DNA from: Yersinia enterocolitica subsp. enterocolitica | GTDB lineage: Bacteria > Pseudomonadota > Gammaproteobacteria > Enterobacterales > Enterobacteriaceae | Direction of reading: 5' to 3' | DNA length: 64,000 bases | Assembly: GCF_901472495.1 (NCBI RefSeq) | Contig: NZ_LR590469.1 | Coordinates: 1,054,001-1,118,000 of the forward strand | Made by a program: the position numbers and the translations under genes | Shown here: positions 34,149 to 42,393 of the stretch, piece after piece | How positions within the stretch are numbered: position 1 is the stretch's first letter | How the letters are laid out: the number at the start of each line of letters is the position of its first letter | Notes under the pieces: model-generated | Databases searched by the model: none | Told to the model about the DNA's origin: nothing | Seen by the model: only the letters and a program-made list of their open reading frames with translations

Positions 34149-34294
34149 GTTAATCTGTTAAGCAGGGTCATGTTTTTGTGCACCATAATACTTTAGCTAC
34201 ATACTTCAGCCATAAATAGCAAAACGACAAATATTACCTACGGGGCTAGAATAAACCCTTAGCGTATAAGCCCCGGCTCACTCCCAGTAATTCA

Positions 34295-34322
34295 ATTTAA
34301 CATAATATACATTATGCGCACC
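34295..34322 (-). other. dif: dif site for XerCD chromosome dimer resolution
   Basis: The 28 bases match the E. coli dif site base for base, read on the minus strand: XerC arm GGTGCGCATAA (34322-34312), central TGTATA (34311-34306), XerD arm TTATGTTAAAT (34305-34295). XerC and XerD recombine here at the septum when activated by FtsK to resolve chromosome dimers. Its position 13.7 kb from Ter/tus and the KOPS directions on both sides support the assignment. Filamentous phages of Yersinia are known to integrate at dif; none is present in this window. Confidence 0.96.
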
Positions 34323-34391
34323 ATGATAGCAGTAGGTAGAATGTGGGGTTTTAGTCGCTGTCATGGTTGCTGCTTCAGATCGATACTTGGC

Positions 34392-34430
34392 AAACATCCG
34401 TTCCAAACATCCGTTCCAAACATCCGTTCT
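34392..34430. repeat. Three tandem 13-bp repeats beside dif
   Basis: Unit AAACATCCGTTCC, three consecutive copies (34392-34404, 34405-34417, 34418-34430), the last with one change. It lies 70 bp right of dif. Confidence 0.85.
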
Positions 34431-34551
34431 AAACGTCTTCAGGAATGTGCAACTATCCGAAAGAACATCAGTTCGACTGGATAAAACAGGACATGAGAAC
34501 AATACTTAGTAGGGTTTCACATGTTGTTCATTATCTTTGCAGAGGACTATT

Positions 34552-34830
34552 ATGAAAATATTGAAAACAATGGCCATGCTGGTTGTTCTGGGTACATTCT
34601 CTTCCGCTGTCATATCAGCTGAACTGTTAACCAAGGAGGAGCTTAATAATAACCCGCAGCAATATGAAAAGATCGGCAATATCGTTACTGCTAATGAGTT
34701 GGCCACAATGGATGCTAAAGCTGAGTTGTCCAAAAAGGCCGATGAATTGGGCGGAGATTATTATGTAATTACCTCAGCAAACACAGATAATAAGATTCAC
34801 GCAACGGCTGATGTGTATAAGAAAAAGTAG
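34552..34830 (+). CDS. Small secreted stress protein, DUF1471 (YhcN/BhsA-like)
   Basis: 92-aa exported protein. Signal peptide MKILKTMAMLVVLGTFSSAVISA and a mature DUF1471 domain (YEKIGNIVTANELATMDAKAELSKKADELGGDYYVITS...ATADVYKK). Members of the family (BhsA, McbA, YhcN, YahO) are periplasmic or envelope proteins induced by stress and affecting biofilm. AGAGG lies 7 nt upstream of the ATG at 34552. Nearest intact gene to the right of dif. Confidence 0.87.
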   Translation: MKILKTMAMLVVLGTFSSAVISAELLTKEELNNNPQQYEKIGNIVTANELATMDAKAELSKKADELGGDYYVITSANTDNKIHATADVYKKK

Positions 34831-34854
34831 TGCTGATGTTCAAGTATTAAAGTT

Positions 34855-34890
34855 AAAGCTGGCTGGTATATTCACAGCCAGCTTTGTCTT
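34855..34890 (+). terminator. Terminator of the DUF1471 gene
   Basis: Perfect 11-bp stem AAAGCTGGCTG (34855-34865) and CAGCCAGCTTT (34875-34885) followed by GTCTTT. Confidence 0.85.
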
Positions 34891-35075
34891 TCAGTACCGC
34901 GTACGCTACATGACGTTGTCACAATAAATCTCCTCTTTTTAATCCTACTTTAATCCGGTATGCTCGAAATATGTCAGTAAATTGTCCGGATTTGAAACGT
35001 GATTTCATTGTTTAGACCAGCACAGTTATTTTGCGCCAGATCAGTGCATTGCCTCTTTTTATCTCGGCATGCAGC

Positions 35076-36506
35076 ATGAGTCAACCTAACGCTATCACCC
35101 CTGCAAAAGTTCTTGGCCCTGCTCTACCCTTATTGGTCGCGGGCGCTTTCTTTATGGAAAACCTGGATGCAACGGTGATTGTTACCGCCATGCCACAAAT
35201 GGCTTCGGCATTTGCTGTGCATCCGATTGATATGAATATTGGTATTTCTGCTTATATTCTTACCCTGACGGTATTTATTCCTGCCAGTGGTTGGATTGCT
35301 AATCGTTTTGGTGCTCGTAATATTTTTACCGCCGCTATGGTTGTTTTTACATTAGCATCAGTATGTTGCGCATTAAGCACTGATCTTGCGACATTCACTG
35401 CGGCAAGAATTTTGCAAGGAATTGGCGGCGCGATGATGGTGCCAGTGGGCCGATTGATTGTATTGCGCAATACGTCCAAAGCAGACCTGATTAAAGCTAT
35501 CGCGACCATTACCTGGCCGGGATTGGTTGCCCCGATCCTCGGGCCTCCCGTCGGTGGATTTCTAACCACCTATGCATCCTGGCATTGGATATTTATCTTA
35601 AATGTCCCGCTGGGGATCTTCGGGATATGGTTGGCATGGCGGCTGATTCCTGAAGAGTCGCCACAAAAAGAGACACCTTTCGATATGCTGGGTTTCTTGT
35701 TAACCGCCTCAGCTTGTTTCAGTCTGATGTTTGGGCTGGAGTTATTTAATCACCAAACTTTATCACGCTGGATTCCTTTGTTGTGTATTAGTGCCAGCCT
35801 GCTATTAGGTGGGTTGGCGGTTTATCACGCCAAACGGCAGATTTCACCGCTAATTGACCTGTGGGCTTTACGTATAAAAAGTTACAGCGTCACCATTTGG
35901 AGTGGGAGTTTGTACCGAATCGCGATCGGCGCCGTTCCTTTCTTACTGCCGTTGCTGTTTCAGCTCGGGTTTGGCATGAGCGCATTTGATGCTGGTTTAT
36001 TGGTATTGGCCGTTTTTGCCGGTAACTTGATGATGAAGCCTTTTACTTCAGCCATCTTATATCGCTTCCGTTTCCGTTCTACCTTGTTGGTCAATGGGTT
36101 ACTTAATGCGGTCGCTATCTTTGCCTGTGCTCTTATCACACCTGAAACGCCTCATACATTGATTATATTGCTGCTATTTATCAGTGGATTAACGCGGTCA
36201 ATGCAGTTCACCGCTCTCAATACATTGGCATATTCTGAAATCCCAGGGCCGAAAATGGGTGGCGCCAATACCTTTTCCAATATGATTCAACAACTGGCTA
36301 TGGGGCTGGGGATTGCCATTGGGGCCTTAGCGCTGCGGATTGCCGAGTGGTTCCACCCTTATCGTGCCGGCGTTATCCCGTTAGAAAATTTCCAGATAGC
36401 ATTTGTGGTTATTGGTGTGGTCGCATTACTATCGATAGTGGATACATTAACACTTAGCCGTGATGCGGGTGATGAAGTGCGGAAAAGACCGTCCAGACTG
36501 AAATGA
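35076..36506 (+). CDS. MFS multidrug transporter, DHA2/EmrB-QacA family
   Basis: About 476 aa with 14 predicted helices. Motifs: FFMENLDATVIVTAMPQMASAF (D1 motif, LDxTVVNVALP type), RFGARNIF loop and the motif C region ILGPPVGGFL. Expected to export drugs or other toxic compounds with proton antiport. The frame is open from a TTG at 35031; I use the ATG at 35076, though neither start has a strong ribosome site. No MFP (EmrA-like) partner gene is adjacent. Confidence 0.85.
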   Translation: MSQPNAITPAKVLGPALPLLVAGAFFMENLDATVIVTAMPQMASAFAVHPIDMNIGISAYILTLTVFIPASGWIANRFGARNIFTAAMVVFTLASVCCALSTDLATFTAARILQGIGGAMMVPVGRLIVLRNTSKADLIKAIATITWPGLVAPILGPPVGGFLTTYASWHWIFILNVPLGIFGIWLAWRLIPEESPQKETPFDMLGFLLTASACFSLMFGLELFNHQTLSRWIPLLCISASLLLGGLAVYHAKRQISPLIDLWALRIKSYSVTIWSGSLYRIAIGAVPFLLPLLFQLGFGMSAFDAGLLVLAVFAGNLMMKPFTSAILYRFRFRSTLLVNGLLNAVAIFACALITPETPHTLIILLLFISGLTRSMQFTALNTLAYSEIPGPKMGGANTFSNMIQQLAMGLGIAIGALALRIAEWFHPYRAGVIPLENFQIAFVVIGVVALLSIVDTLTLSRDAGDEVRKRPSRLK

Positions 36507-36591
36507 ATGAAAGCTGGACAATGGCGTCTCTCAGTACTTAAGAGTATGTTATTCATATCAAATTATTGGCAACGAAAAATAAGGAATGAAT

Positions 36592-37341
36592 ATGATCGTT
36601 TTCGTCACAGGCGCAACCTCCGGATTTGGTGAGGCAATCGCTCGCAAATTTATCAGCCACGGTCATCAGGTTATTGCTACTGGGCGTCGTCAGGAAAGAT
36701 TGGCAGAATTAAAGGCCGAGCTGGGTGAGCAACTGCATATTGTGCAGTTAGACGTCCGTAATCGCGCGGCGATTCAGCATGTTATTGACGAACTCCCCGC
36801 TGAGCTGAAAAACATTGATGTGCTGGTGAATAATGCTGGTTTAGCATTAGGTTTGGAACCGGCTCACAAAGCCAATGTTGAAGATTGGGATACGATGATT
36901 GATACCAATACCAAAGGTTTGGTGAATATGACGCGTGCATTACTTCCTGAAATGGTGGCGCGTGATGTCGGCCATATTATTAATATTGGTTCTACTGCGG
37001 CTAACTGGCCTTATGCTGGCGGTAATGTGTATGGCGCGACCAAAGCCTTTGTTAAGCAATTCAGTCTGGGTCTGCGCGCCGACTTACATGGCACACACAT
37101 TCGCGTCACGGATATTGAACCTGGTATGGTGGGTGGCACGGAATTCTCTGCGGTGCGTTTTAAAGGCGACGGCGAGAAAGTGAATAAAACCTACGATGGT
37201 GCTAACCCATTAACACCAGAAGATGTTGCCGAAGCGGTATATTGGGTGGCCACATTGCCTGCTCGCGTCAATATCAATACCCTGGAAATGATGCCGGTCA
37301 GCCAATCTTTTGCCGGATTGAGCATTCACCGCGAAGGCTAA
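36592..37341 (+). CDS. ydfG: NADP-dependent 3-hydroxy acid dehydrogenase (SDR)
   Basis: 249-aa short-chain dehydrogenase oxidising L-serine, L-allo-threonine and 3-hydroxy acids; also acts in malonic semialdehyde reduction. Features: NADP loop VTGATSGFGEAIA, NNAG motif (LVNNAGLAL), catalytic Ser in GSTAANWPYAG and YGATK with the Tyr/Lys pair. Almost identical in layout to E. coli YdfG, including the C terminus INTLEMMPVSQSFAGLSIHR. Start at ATG 36592 with AAGGA 6 nt upstream. Confidence 0.95.
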   Translation: MIVFVTGATSGFGEAIARKFISHGHQVIATGRRQERLAELKAELGEQLHIVQLDVRNRAAIQHVIDELPAELKNIDVLVNNAGLALGLEPAHKANVEDWDTMIDTNTKGLVNMTRALLPEMVARDVGHIINIGSTAANWPYAGGNVYGATKAFVKQFSLGLRADLHGTHIRVTDIEPGMVGGTEFSAVRFKGDGEKVNKTYDGANPLTPEDVAEAVYWVATLPARVNINTLEMMPVSQSFAGLSIHREG

Positions 37342-37350
37342 CCCGTGTTT

Positions 37351-37367
37351 GGGGCGTTCACCGCCCC
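37351..37367. terminator. Hairpin between convergent ydfG and ynfA
   Basis: GGGGCG (37351-37356) and CGCCCC (37362-37367) with 5-base loop, in the 30-base gap between two convergent genes. No T run on either side, so a bidirectional terminator is only likely. Confidence 0.4.
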
Positions 37368-37371
37368 ACCC

Positions 37372-37698
37372 TTAACTGACCCGCCAGCCCGCGACAATAA
37401 TCAACATCCCGACCAGCGCCACTGCCGCACCCACCCAATCAAAGAGAGATAGCTTCACGCCATCAACCACTCTCAGCCAAATTAACGCCGTCGCCACATA
37501 AACACCGCCGTAAGCCGCATAGACCCGACCACTGGCGGCAGGATGCAAGGTTAATAACCACACAAACAGCGCCAGACTGGCAACTGCCGGTAGTAATAAC
37601 CACATGCTTGCCCCTTTGCGCAGCCATAAGTAAGGCAAGAAACAGCCAATAATTTCAGCCAATGCAGTGACAAAAAATAGTAACGACGCCTTTAACAT
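37372..37698 (-). CDS. ynfA: Small inner-membrane protein, UPF0060
   Basis: 108 aa, four hydrophobic helices (LLFFVTALAEIIGCFLPYLWL, WLLLPAVASLALFVWLLTL, VYAAYGGVYVATALIWLRVV, FDWVGAAVALVGMLIIVAGW). Same length and sequence pattern as E. coli YnfA, a small multidrug resistance-like protein. Start at ATG 37698 with AAGGGA upstream; the longer frame to 37761 is not needed. Confidence 0.92.
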   Translation of the reverse strand: MLKASLLFFVTALAEIIGCFLPYLWLRKGASMWLLLPAVASLALFVWLLTLHPAASGRVYAAYGGVYVATALIWLRVVDGVKLSLFDWVGAAVALVGMLIIVAGWRVS

Positions 37699-37864
37699 GC
37701 ACACATCCCTTTTGATACTACTCTTAAAAACAACACACATAGTGTGAGAGGTTAATGACAAAGTGCCCGTAAACCCTTCCTTGGTGGCGCGGACACTTTA
37801 CTCTTCTCCCTGTCCTCACCTGGCAAGATCGAGTCAGCCATCGGACCCACTTGGTATGCTTGCT

Positions 37865-39223
37865 TTACTGGTGTTGCCTGAATATCCACTCGCGCACCGG
37901 TTCGATGTTGTAGGCAACACGCCAGGTATTTCTATGCCCGGAAGCGCCAGCCATCGATTCGCCTGCGGGTACCACGGTTCCTTGGCGAAAAGTAATGTAG
38001 TTAATCGACGCATTTTCAGCATCAATTTTTTCGAAAGCACGACGAAATTGTTCCGCATCCCAGGTTCCATCCCAAACGGCCTCGGCAACTTTTGCGCCTT
38101 CTTTTTTCAAAACATCAATAATGGCATTCTGCCCCGGCCAAGCCTTGTCATCATCTTGAGAAACAATAATCCACAGTTTCTGGCCTGCCAACGACTTGAC
38201 CAGTGCGGGGTCCCACTGCCCAGCCACCAACAGTGATGCCGCAAAAAGATCAGGGTACTTGATGTTCATAGCAATTGACATCATACAGCCACCGGATTGC
38301 CCGGTCACATAAAGACGTTTGCGATCAATATTATACTGCTGGCACAGAGCATTAATCAGATCGATGGTGGTATCCAGCATATCTGACGTCTGCGAATTAT
38401 CATCAGCGATGATTTCAGCATACTGCGGTGCCAGAATAAAACAGGGGCGTTGGGCTTGATCTTCTGGCGATGCCCAAGAGATAGCCCCTAATCCCTGAAA
38501 CAATGTGGTTTGGGTTACATCACTGGTTGCCCCGGCATCATGCATAAACAACACCAGTGGCCATGCGTGTTCTTGGGTGTAATCTGCTGGAATATATAAA
38601 TTGTATTTCAGTGTTTTTCCGGTCTTAGGATCTCGGTATTCCAGTTGTTTAAAATCATCAACAATGCGGTTTTTCACCTTATCAGTCGTCAGCTGTTTTT
38701 CTTTCGGCAAAATAGCCTGGCCGGAAACGGTATGAAGTTCAGATAGTTGGCTAAATGATGCAACTGCCGCCGGATAAACCGTGTCATAGACCGGTATGTC
38801 CCCTGCCTTACCTGGCCCGCCTTGCCCTGGATTCTCACTTTTATCTTTTTTCGGTTGCGGCAATTTTTCGGCTAAAGCGGCGTTTTTATCTTCCGGCGAT
38901 AAAGCGATGATGACATATTCCCCGCTTGGCGCTTTATCTGCCGGATCCGCTGAATGGCTGGTAAATACATCGGTAACAGTACGGCCCTCAACCGTGAAAT
39001 CCGTTGGCTTCAGCGCCTTACCATTGACGGGCTGATTGTAATGCACGGCAACGCCTGTCAGCCGGACACCGTCACCATAAACCTGAGTAATCGCAGTCCC
39101 CTCTATCATGGAGGGCTGCAAGCTGGTTGCCCTATTAGCGCCAGCGGCAAAAACCGGTGCACTGCATTTGAGCACAATGCCCAGCCCTGCCACCATCGTT
39201 AGAAATTCACGCCGTGTTTTCAT
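37865..39223 (-). CDS. Alpha/beta hydrolase esterase, Tat-exported (PHB depolymerase/feruloyl esterase-like)
   Basis: 452 aa. Signal peptide has a twin-arginine motif (TRREFLTMVAGLGIV), suggesting Tat export. An N-terminal Ig-like domain (about 40-150) precedes a hydrolase domain with oxyanion region LVLFMHDAGA, nucleophile elbow GQSGG (VTGQSGGCMMSIA) and a C-terminal SGHRNTW likely supplying the catalytic His. Likely releases short esters or peptides in the periplasm or medium. In E. coli ynfA and ynfB are adjacent; here this gene lies between them. Substrate unknown. Confidence 0.82.
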   Translation of the reverse strand: MKTRREFLTMVAGLGIVLKCSAPVFAAGANRATSLQPSMIEGTAITQVYGDGVRLTGVAVHYNQPVNGKALKPTDFTVEGRTVTDVFTSHSADPADKAPSGEYVIIALSPEDKNAALAEKLPQPKKDKSENPGQGGPGKAGDIPVYDTVYPAAVASFSQLSELHTVSGQAILPKEKQLTTDKVKNRIVDDFKQLEYRDPKTGKTLKYNLYIPADYTQEHAWPLVLFMHDAGATSDVTQTTLFQGLGAISWASPEDQAQRPCFILAPQYAEIIADDNSQTSDMLDTTIDLINALCQQYNIDRKRLYVTGQSGGCMMSIAMNIKYPDLFAASLLVAGQWDPALVKSLAGQKLWIIVSQDDDKAWPGQNAIIDVLKKEGAKVAEAVWDGTWDAEQFRRAFEKIDAENASINYITFRQGTVVPAGESMAGASGHRNTWRVAYNIEPVREWIFRQHQ

Positions 39224-39419
39224 AACGAACCTCCTTCTCTACTTGACTTGTCGATAGTCAAAAATGGCTATATGACCTACGTGCGAACACCTGATAATGC
39301 GTCAGTTGTTGTTGACTGGTTTATATACCGTGACCAATGATATAATTTTCTCTCGCTGATGGTGTGCCAGTAAATTATATGATGATTTCGCATCACCGAC
39401 TCATAAAGGACTTAAGACG

Positions 39420-39791
39420 ATGAAAATAACTAGCTTGCCCCGCCTGATGCGCGTTTTTCTCCCCGTAGCGGTGCTGGCTTTGCCGCTGGCATGGCAAACT
39501 GCCGCGTTGGCACAATCGGCCACCTGTACCCAAGGCAGCACCTGTGTTTCTGTTGGTGGCAACAATGACCCAATGTCAAAAGAACAAGCACGCCAAAGCC
39601 AGCAACAGTGGGATGATACCCACCGCTTGCGTAATAAAGTGAATAACCGGGCCGAGAAGAATTTTGATAAATATGATCGTGCCGAAGATGCAAAAGACAA
39701 TTGCGATCGTAGCGCAAACTTTAATGCCTATTGGGAACCGAACACTGAACGTTGCCTGGATCGTTTGTCCGGTCGCCAGATTAATCCGTAA
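39420..39791 (+). CDS. ynfB: Periplasmic protein, UPF0482
   Basis: 123 aa with a signal peptide (to about ALAQS) and the conserved core QQWDDTHRLRNKVNNRAEKNFDKYDRAEDAKDNCDRSANFNAYWEPNTERCLDR, as in E. coli YnfB. Two Cys in the mature core could pair. Function unknown. No speG gene follows, unlike E. coli. Confidence 0.9.
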   Translation: MKITSLPRLMRVFLPVAVLALPLAWQTAALAQSATCTQGSTCVSVGGNNDPMSKEQARQSQQQWDDTHRLRNKVNNRAEKNFDKYDRAEDAKDNCDRSANFNAYWEPNTERCLDRLSGRQINP

Positions 39792-39882
39792 TTGTCGGTA
39801 ATGGCTCGGATTGACTTGAGGTTATGTCAACCAGCGCTATCCTTACGTTAGGCAAACTATTCATCCACATAAGGATTTTATG

Positions 39883-40128
39883 ATGAAAAAAACGCTTATT
39901 ATCAGCACATTGTTATTATCTCTGGCCCCTTTGGCTGCTTTGGCCTCCTGTGAAAGTGTCAAAGCAGATATCGCGCAAAAAATTATCAATAATGGCGTGC
40001 CTGAATCTGGTTTTAAACTGGATATCGTCCCTAACGATCAGGTACAAAATGCGGGTGGACAAGTGGTTGGGCATTGTGAAAATGATACTCAGAAGATTGT
40101 TTATACTCGCATCACTGACAGCGAATAA
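39883..40128 (+). CDS. ynfD: Small periplasmic protein, DUF1161
   Basis: 81 aa: signal peptide KKTLIISTLLLSLAPLAALA then a DUF1161 domain with two Cys (ASCESVKADIAQKI, VVGHCENDTQKIVYTR). Matches E. coli YnfD in size and layout. AAGGA lies upstream of a pair of ATGs (39880 and 39883); the second has better spacing. Confidence 0.87.
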   Translation: MKKTLIISTLLLSLAPLAALASCESVKADIAQKIINNGVPESGFKLDIVPNDQVQNAGGQVVGHCENDTQKIVYTRITDSE

Positions 40129-40146
40129 TTTCTCCATTGGATTATC

Positions 40147-40176
40147 AGGGCGTACCTCTCGGTGCGCCCTTCTACT
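40147..40176 (+). terminator. Terminator after ynfD
   Basis: 10-bp stem AGGGCGTACC (40147-40156) and GGTGCGCCCT (40161-40170) with one G-T pair, followed by TCTACTTT, in the gap before clcB. Confidence 0.65.
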
Positions 40177-40201
40177 TTATAGCGACCCTAGTTTGCTTTA
40201 T

Positions 40202-41482
40202 ATGAAACGGCCTGCCCATTGGTATTACTATCGCGCCATGTTGCGCCGGCTGATGATTGCCATCATGCTGGGCATCATTTCTGCGCTAATTGTCTGGTTG
40301 TTCCATCAAGCGATGTTGGGGCTTGAGTGGTTATTATTTACCCGAACCGACGGCAGCCTGGTGGCAGCCGCCTCTTCCATTAGTGGCTGGCGACGTGCAT
40401 TAACCCCCGCATTAGGGGGATTGGCAGCGGGCTCACTATTGTGGGTGTATCAGCGTTATCAGCATCGAAAACCCAGTGCCCCCACCGATTATATGGAAGC
40501 CATTGAAACCGGTGATGGTCGATTAGACATTTCTGCCAGCCTGGTCAAATCGCTGGCTTCGTTGCTGGTGGTATCCAGCGGCAGTGCCATTGGCCGTGAA
40601 GGTGCCATGGTGCTGTTGGCTGCATTGTTCGCTTCTGTATTTGCCCAGCGCTACGCAAAACCTAAAGAATGGAAACTTTGGGTCGCTTGTGGTGCCGCTG
40701 CTGGTATGGCCAGCGCCTATCATGCACCACTGGCTGGTAGCTTATTTATTGCGGAGATTCTATTCGGTACATTAATGCTGGCTTCCCTTCGGCCGGTGGT
40801 GATTGCTGCTGTCAGTGCATTGCTCACCACCAACCTGTTACATGGCGGGCAAGAAACGCTGTATCAAGTACAGGTGCTGCCATCCCCGTGGCCGATACAA
40901 TATCTCCTAATGGCACTATTGGGATTATTCGCCGGTTTCTGTGGGCCACTGTTCCTTAAAGGTATGACAGCCAGCGGGCATGCATTTCGTTCCCTGAACT
41001 TATCACCACCACTGCAATTGGCGCTGGGTGGGGTGATTGTCGGGCTATTATCGCTCATTTTCCCTGAAGTCTGGGGCAATGGTTACAGTGTGGTGCAATC
41101 ATTATTGACCACCCCGCCGGGAATTTTGTTAATTGGCGGTATTTTGGTTTGTAAGTTGTTGGCGGTACTGGCCAGTAGCGGTTCGGGTGCTCCTGGTGGG
41201 GTATTTACGCCAACACTGTTTGTTGGTGCGGCGTTGGGGATGTTATGCGGTCAAATATTTGCCTGGTGGCCCATGTTGGGTGACAATATTGCGTTATTAA
41301 TGGCATTGACAGGCATGGCGACATTGCTGGCAGCGACCACTCACGCGCCTATTATGGCAGCACTCATGGTGTGCGAAATGACAGGAGCCTATACCCTGTT
41401 GCCAGAGCTACTATTATCCTGCGTTATTTCGACAACAATAGCCCGTTGGTTACGCCCTATTTCAGTATATCACTCACGCTAA
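40202..41482 (+). CDS. clcB: Voltage-gated ClC-type chloride channel
   Basis: About 426 aa, ClC family, catalysing chloride movement in extreme acid resistance together with ClcA in E. coli. Selectivity-filter regions are visible: GSAIGREGAMVL (GxxxGREGP type), GSGAPGGVFTPTLFVG and ATTHAPIMAALMVCEMTG. About ten hydrophobic helices. ATG 40202 has no strong ribosome site; ATG 40238 (MLRRLM), which aligns with E. coli ClcB start, is an alternative. The frame is open to 39950 but overlaps ynfD there. Confidence 0.92.
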   Translation: MKRPAHWYYYRAMLRRLMIAIMLGIISALIVWLFHQAMLGLEWLLFTRTDGSLVAAASSISGWRRALTPALGGLAAGSLLWVYQRYQHRKPSAPTDYMEAIETGDGRLDISASLVKSLASLLVVSSGSAIGREGAMVLLAALFASVFAQRYAKPKEWKLWVACGAAAGMASAYHAPLAGSLFIAEILFGTLMLASLRPVVIAAVSALLTTNLLHGGQETLYQVQVLPSPWPIQYLLMALLGLFAGFCGPLFLKGMTASGHAFRSLNLSPPLQLALGGVIVGLLSLIFPEVWGNGYSVVQSLLTTPPGILLIGGILVCKLLAVLASSGSGAPGGVFTPTLFVGAALGMLCGQIFAWWPMLGDNIALLMALTGMATLLAATTHAPIMAALMVCEMTGAYTLLPELLLSCVISTTIARWLRPISVYHSR

Positions 41483-41502
41483 ATTAAAGTTTGATGGATA
41501 TA

Positions 41503-42171
41503 TTACTTGGCTATTGCGGTGAGATCTAAATACTTTGCTAACGGCTTTTGTTCTGCATGGGGCAAATAAGGTAGTTGCCCTAATTGTGGTGCAGGTAAAC
41601 GTTCGCGTAACATTGCAATAGTTTCAGCGTAATGTGCCAGTCCTGGATTAATACGATTGGCAACCCATCCTAATAATGGCAATCCATCATTAAGAATAGC
41701 TTGAGCAGTTAATAAGGCATGATTAATACAACCTAATTTAATGCCGACCACCAAAATAACCGGTAACTGTTCTTGAATCACCCAGTCAGAATAAAAACGT
41801 TGGTCGTTCATCATCACTTTCCAGCCACCGCACCCCTCGACGACAACGGTATCGGCTTTCGTTGATAAGAGCTGCAATCCTTCGGTCATTTTATTGTAGT
41901 TAATCAGGGTGTCAGAGCAGGCATGGATAACATCCCCAGCCAGTGGGTATGGGTTAACTTCCTGATAATCCACTTCAATAGAGGATGAAGCTTGTAAAAT
42001 CAGTGCATCCTGGTTGCGTAGTCCATCGGGAGTATCTTTACTCTCCGTTGCTACTGGCTTATAGCCAACAGCTGTTCTGCCATTTTGGCTTAAGGCCTGA
42101 AGTAAGGCCCGTGACACTACGGTTTTACCAACAGCAGTGTCGGTACCCGTCACAAAAATACGCGTTAACAT
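41503..42171 (-). CDS. ynfK: Dethiobiotin synthetase homologue (second BioD)
   Basis: 222-aa ATP-dependent dethiobiotin synthetase family protein (BioD2). P-loop FVTGTDTAVGKTVVSRAL, substrate Lys in GYKPVATES and the VVEGCGGW motif are present. In E. coli it is the minor paralogue; its role in biotin synthesis is uncertain. GGAG lies 7 nt upstream of ATG 42171. Convergent with clcB (20 bases apart). No biotin operon nearby. Confidence 0.9.
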   Translation of the reverse strand: MLTRIFVTGTDTAVGKTVVSRALLQALSQNGRTAVGYKPVATESKDTPDGLRNQDALILQASSSIEVDYQEVNPYPLAGDVIHACSDTLINYNKMTEGLQLLSTKADTVVVEGCGGWKVMMNDQRFYSDWVIQEQLPVILVVGIKLGCINHALLTAQAILNDGLPLLGWVANRINPGLAHYAETIAMLRERLPAPQLGQLPYLPHAEQKPLAKYLDLTAIAK

Positions 42172-42359
42172 AACAATACTCCGCAATCTGACCACTTCGA
42201 CTCACGTCTTTCCGCCTAATATTAGCGAAATTGGTAACATGGATAAAAGTCTAGGCGATGCCGACCACAGACAGCTTGCGTTAGCGCAATGTTTTGCCGA
42301 ACTGAGAGCGGTTTTTAGCGGATAACGCTCAATAATATGGGGAACACACCCAATATACC

Positions 42360-42388
42360 TACTAATAATTAACTCTTAATTATTAGTA
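42360..42388. repeat. Perfect AT-rich palindrome downstream of mlc
   Basis: 13-bp arms TACTAATAATTAA and TTAATTATTAGTA, 3-base loop CTC, beginning 5 bases past the mlc stop codon. Could fold as a terminator-like hairpin in the mlc mRNA but lacks a T run. Confidence 0.8.
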
Positions 42389-42393
42389 ATGCC

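Larger units (their letters stand above)
34005..34551. other. dif region, no gene
   Basis: Holds the phd/doc terminator and right direct repeat, a palindrome (34074-34117), a KOPS octamer, the dif site and a 13-bp triple repeat. A 74-codon minus-strand frame (34278-34502) crosses dif and looks spurious. Confidence 0.6.

Noticed and set aside
34278..34502. Minus-strand frame of 74 codons crossing dif
   Set aside because: It runs over the dif site and the 13-bp tandem repeats, has no ribosome site, and no recognisable domain.
39950..40201. Upstream extension of the clcB frame
   Set aside because: It overlaps ynfD in another frame and its residues do not resemble ClcB; the gene starts at 40202 or 40238.
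42239..42325. 28-codon plus-strand frame between ynfK and mlc (MDKSLGDADHRQ...)
   Set aside because: No clear ribosome site and no recognisable homology; could be a real small protein but not supportable.
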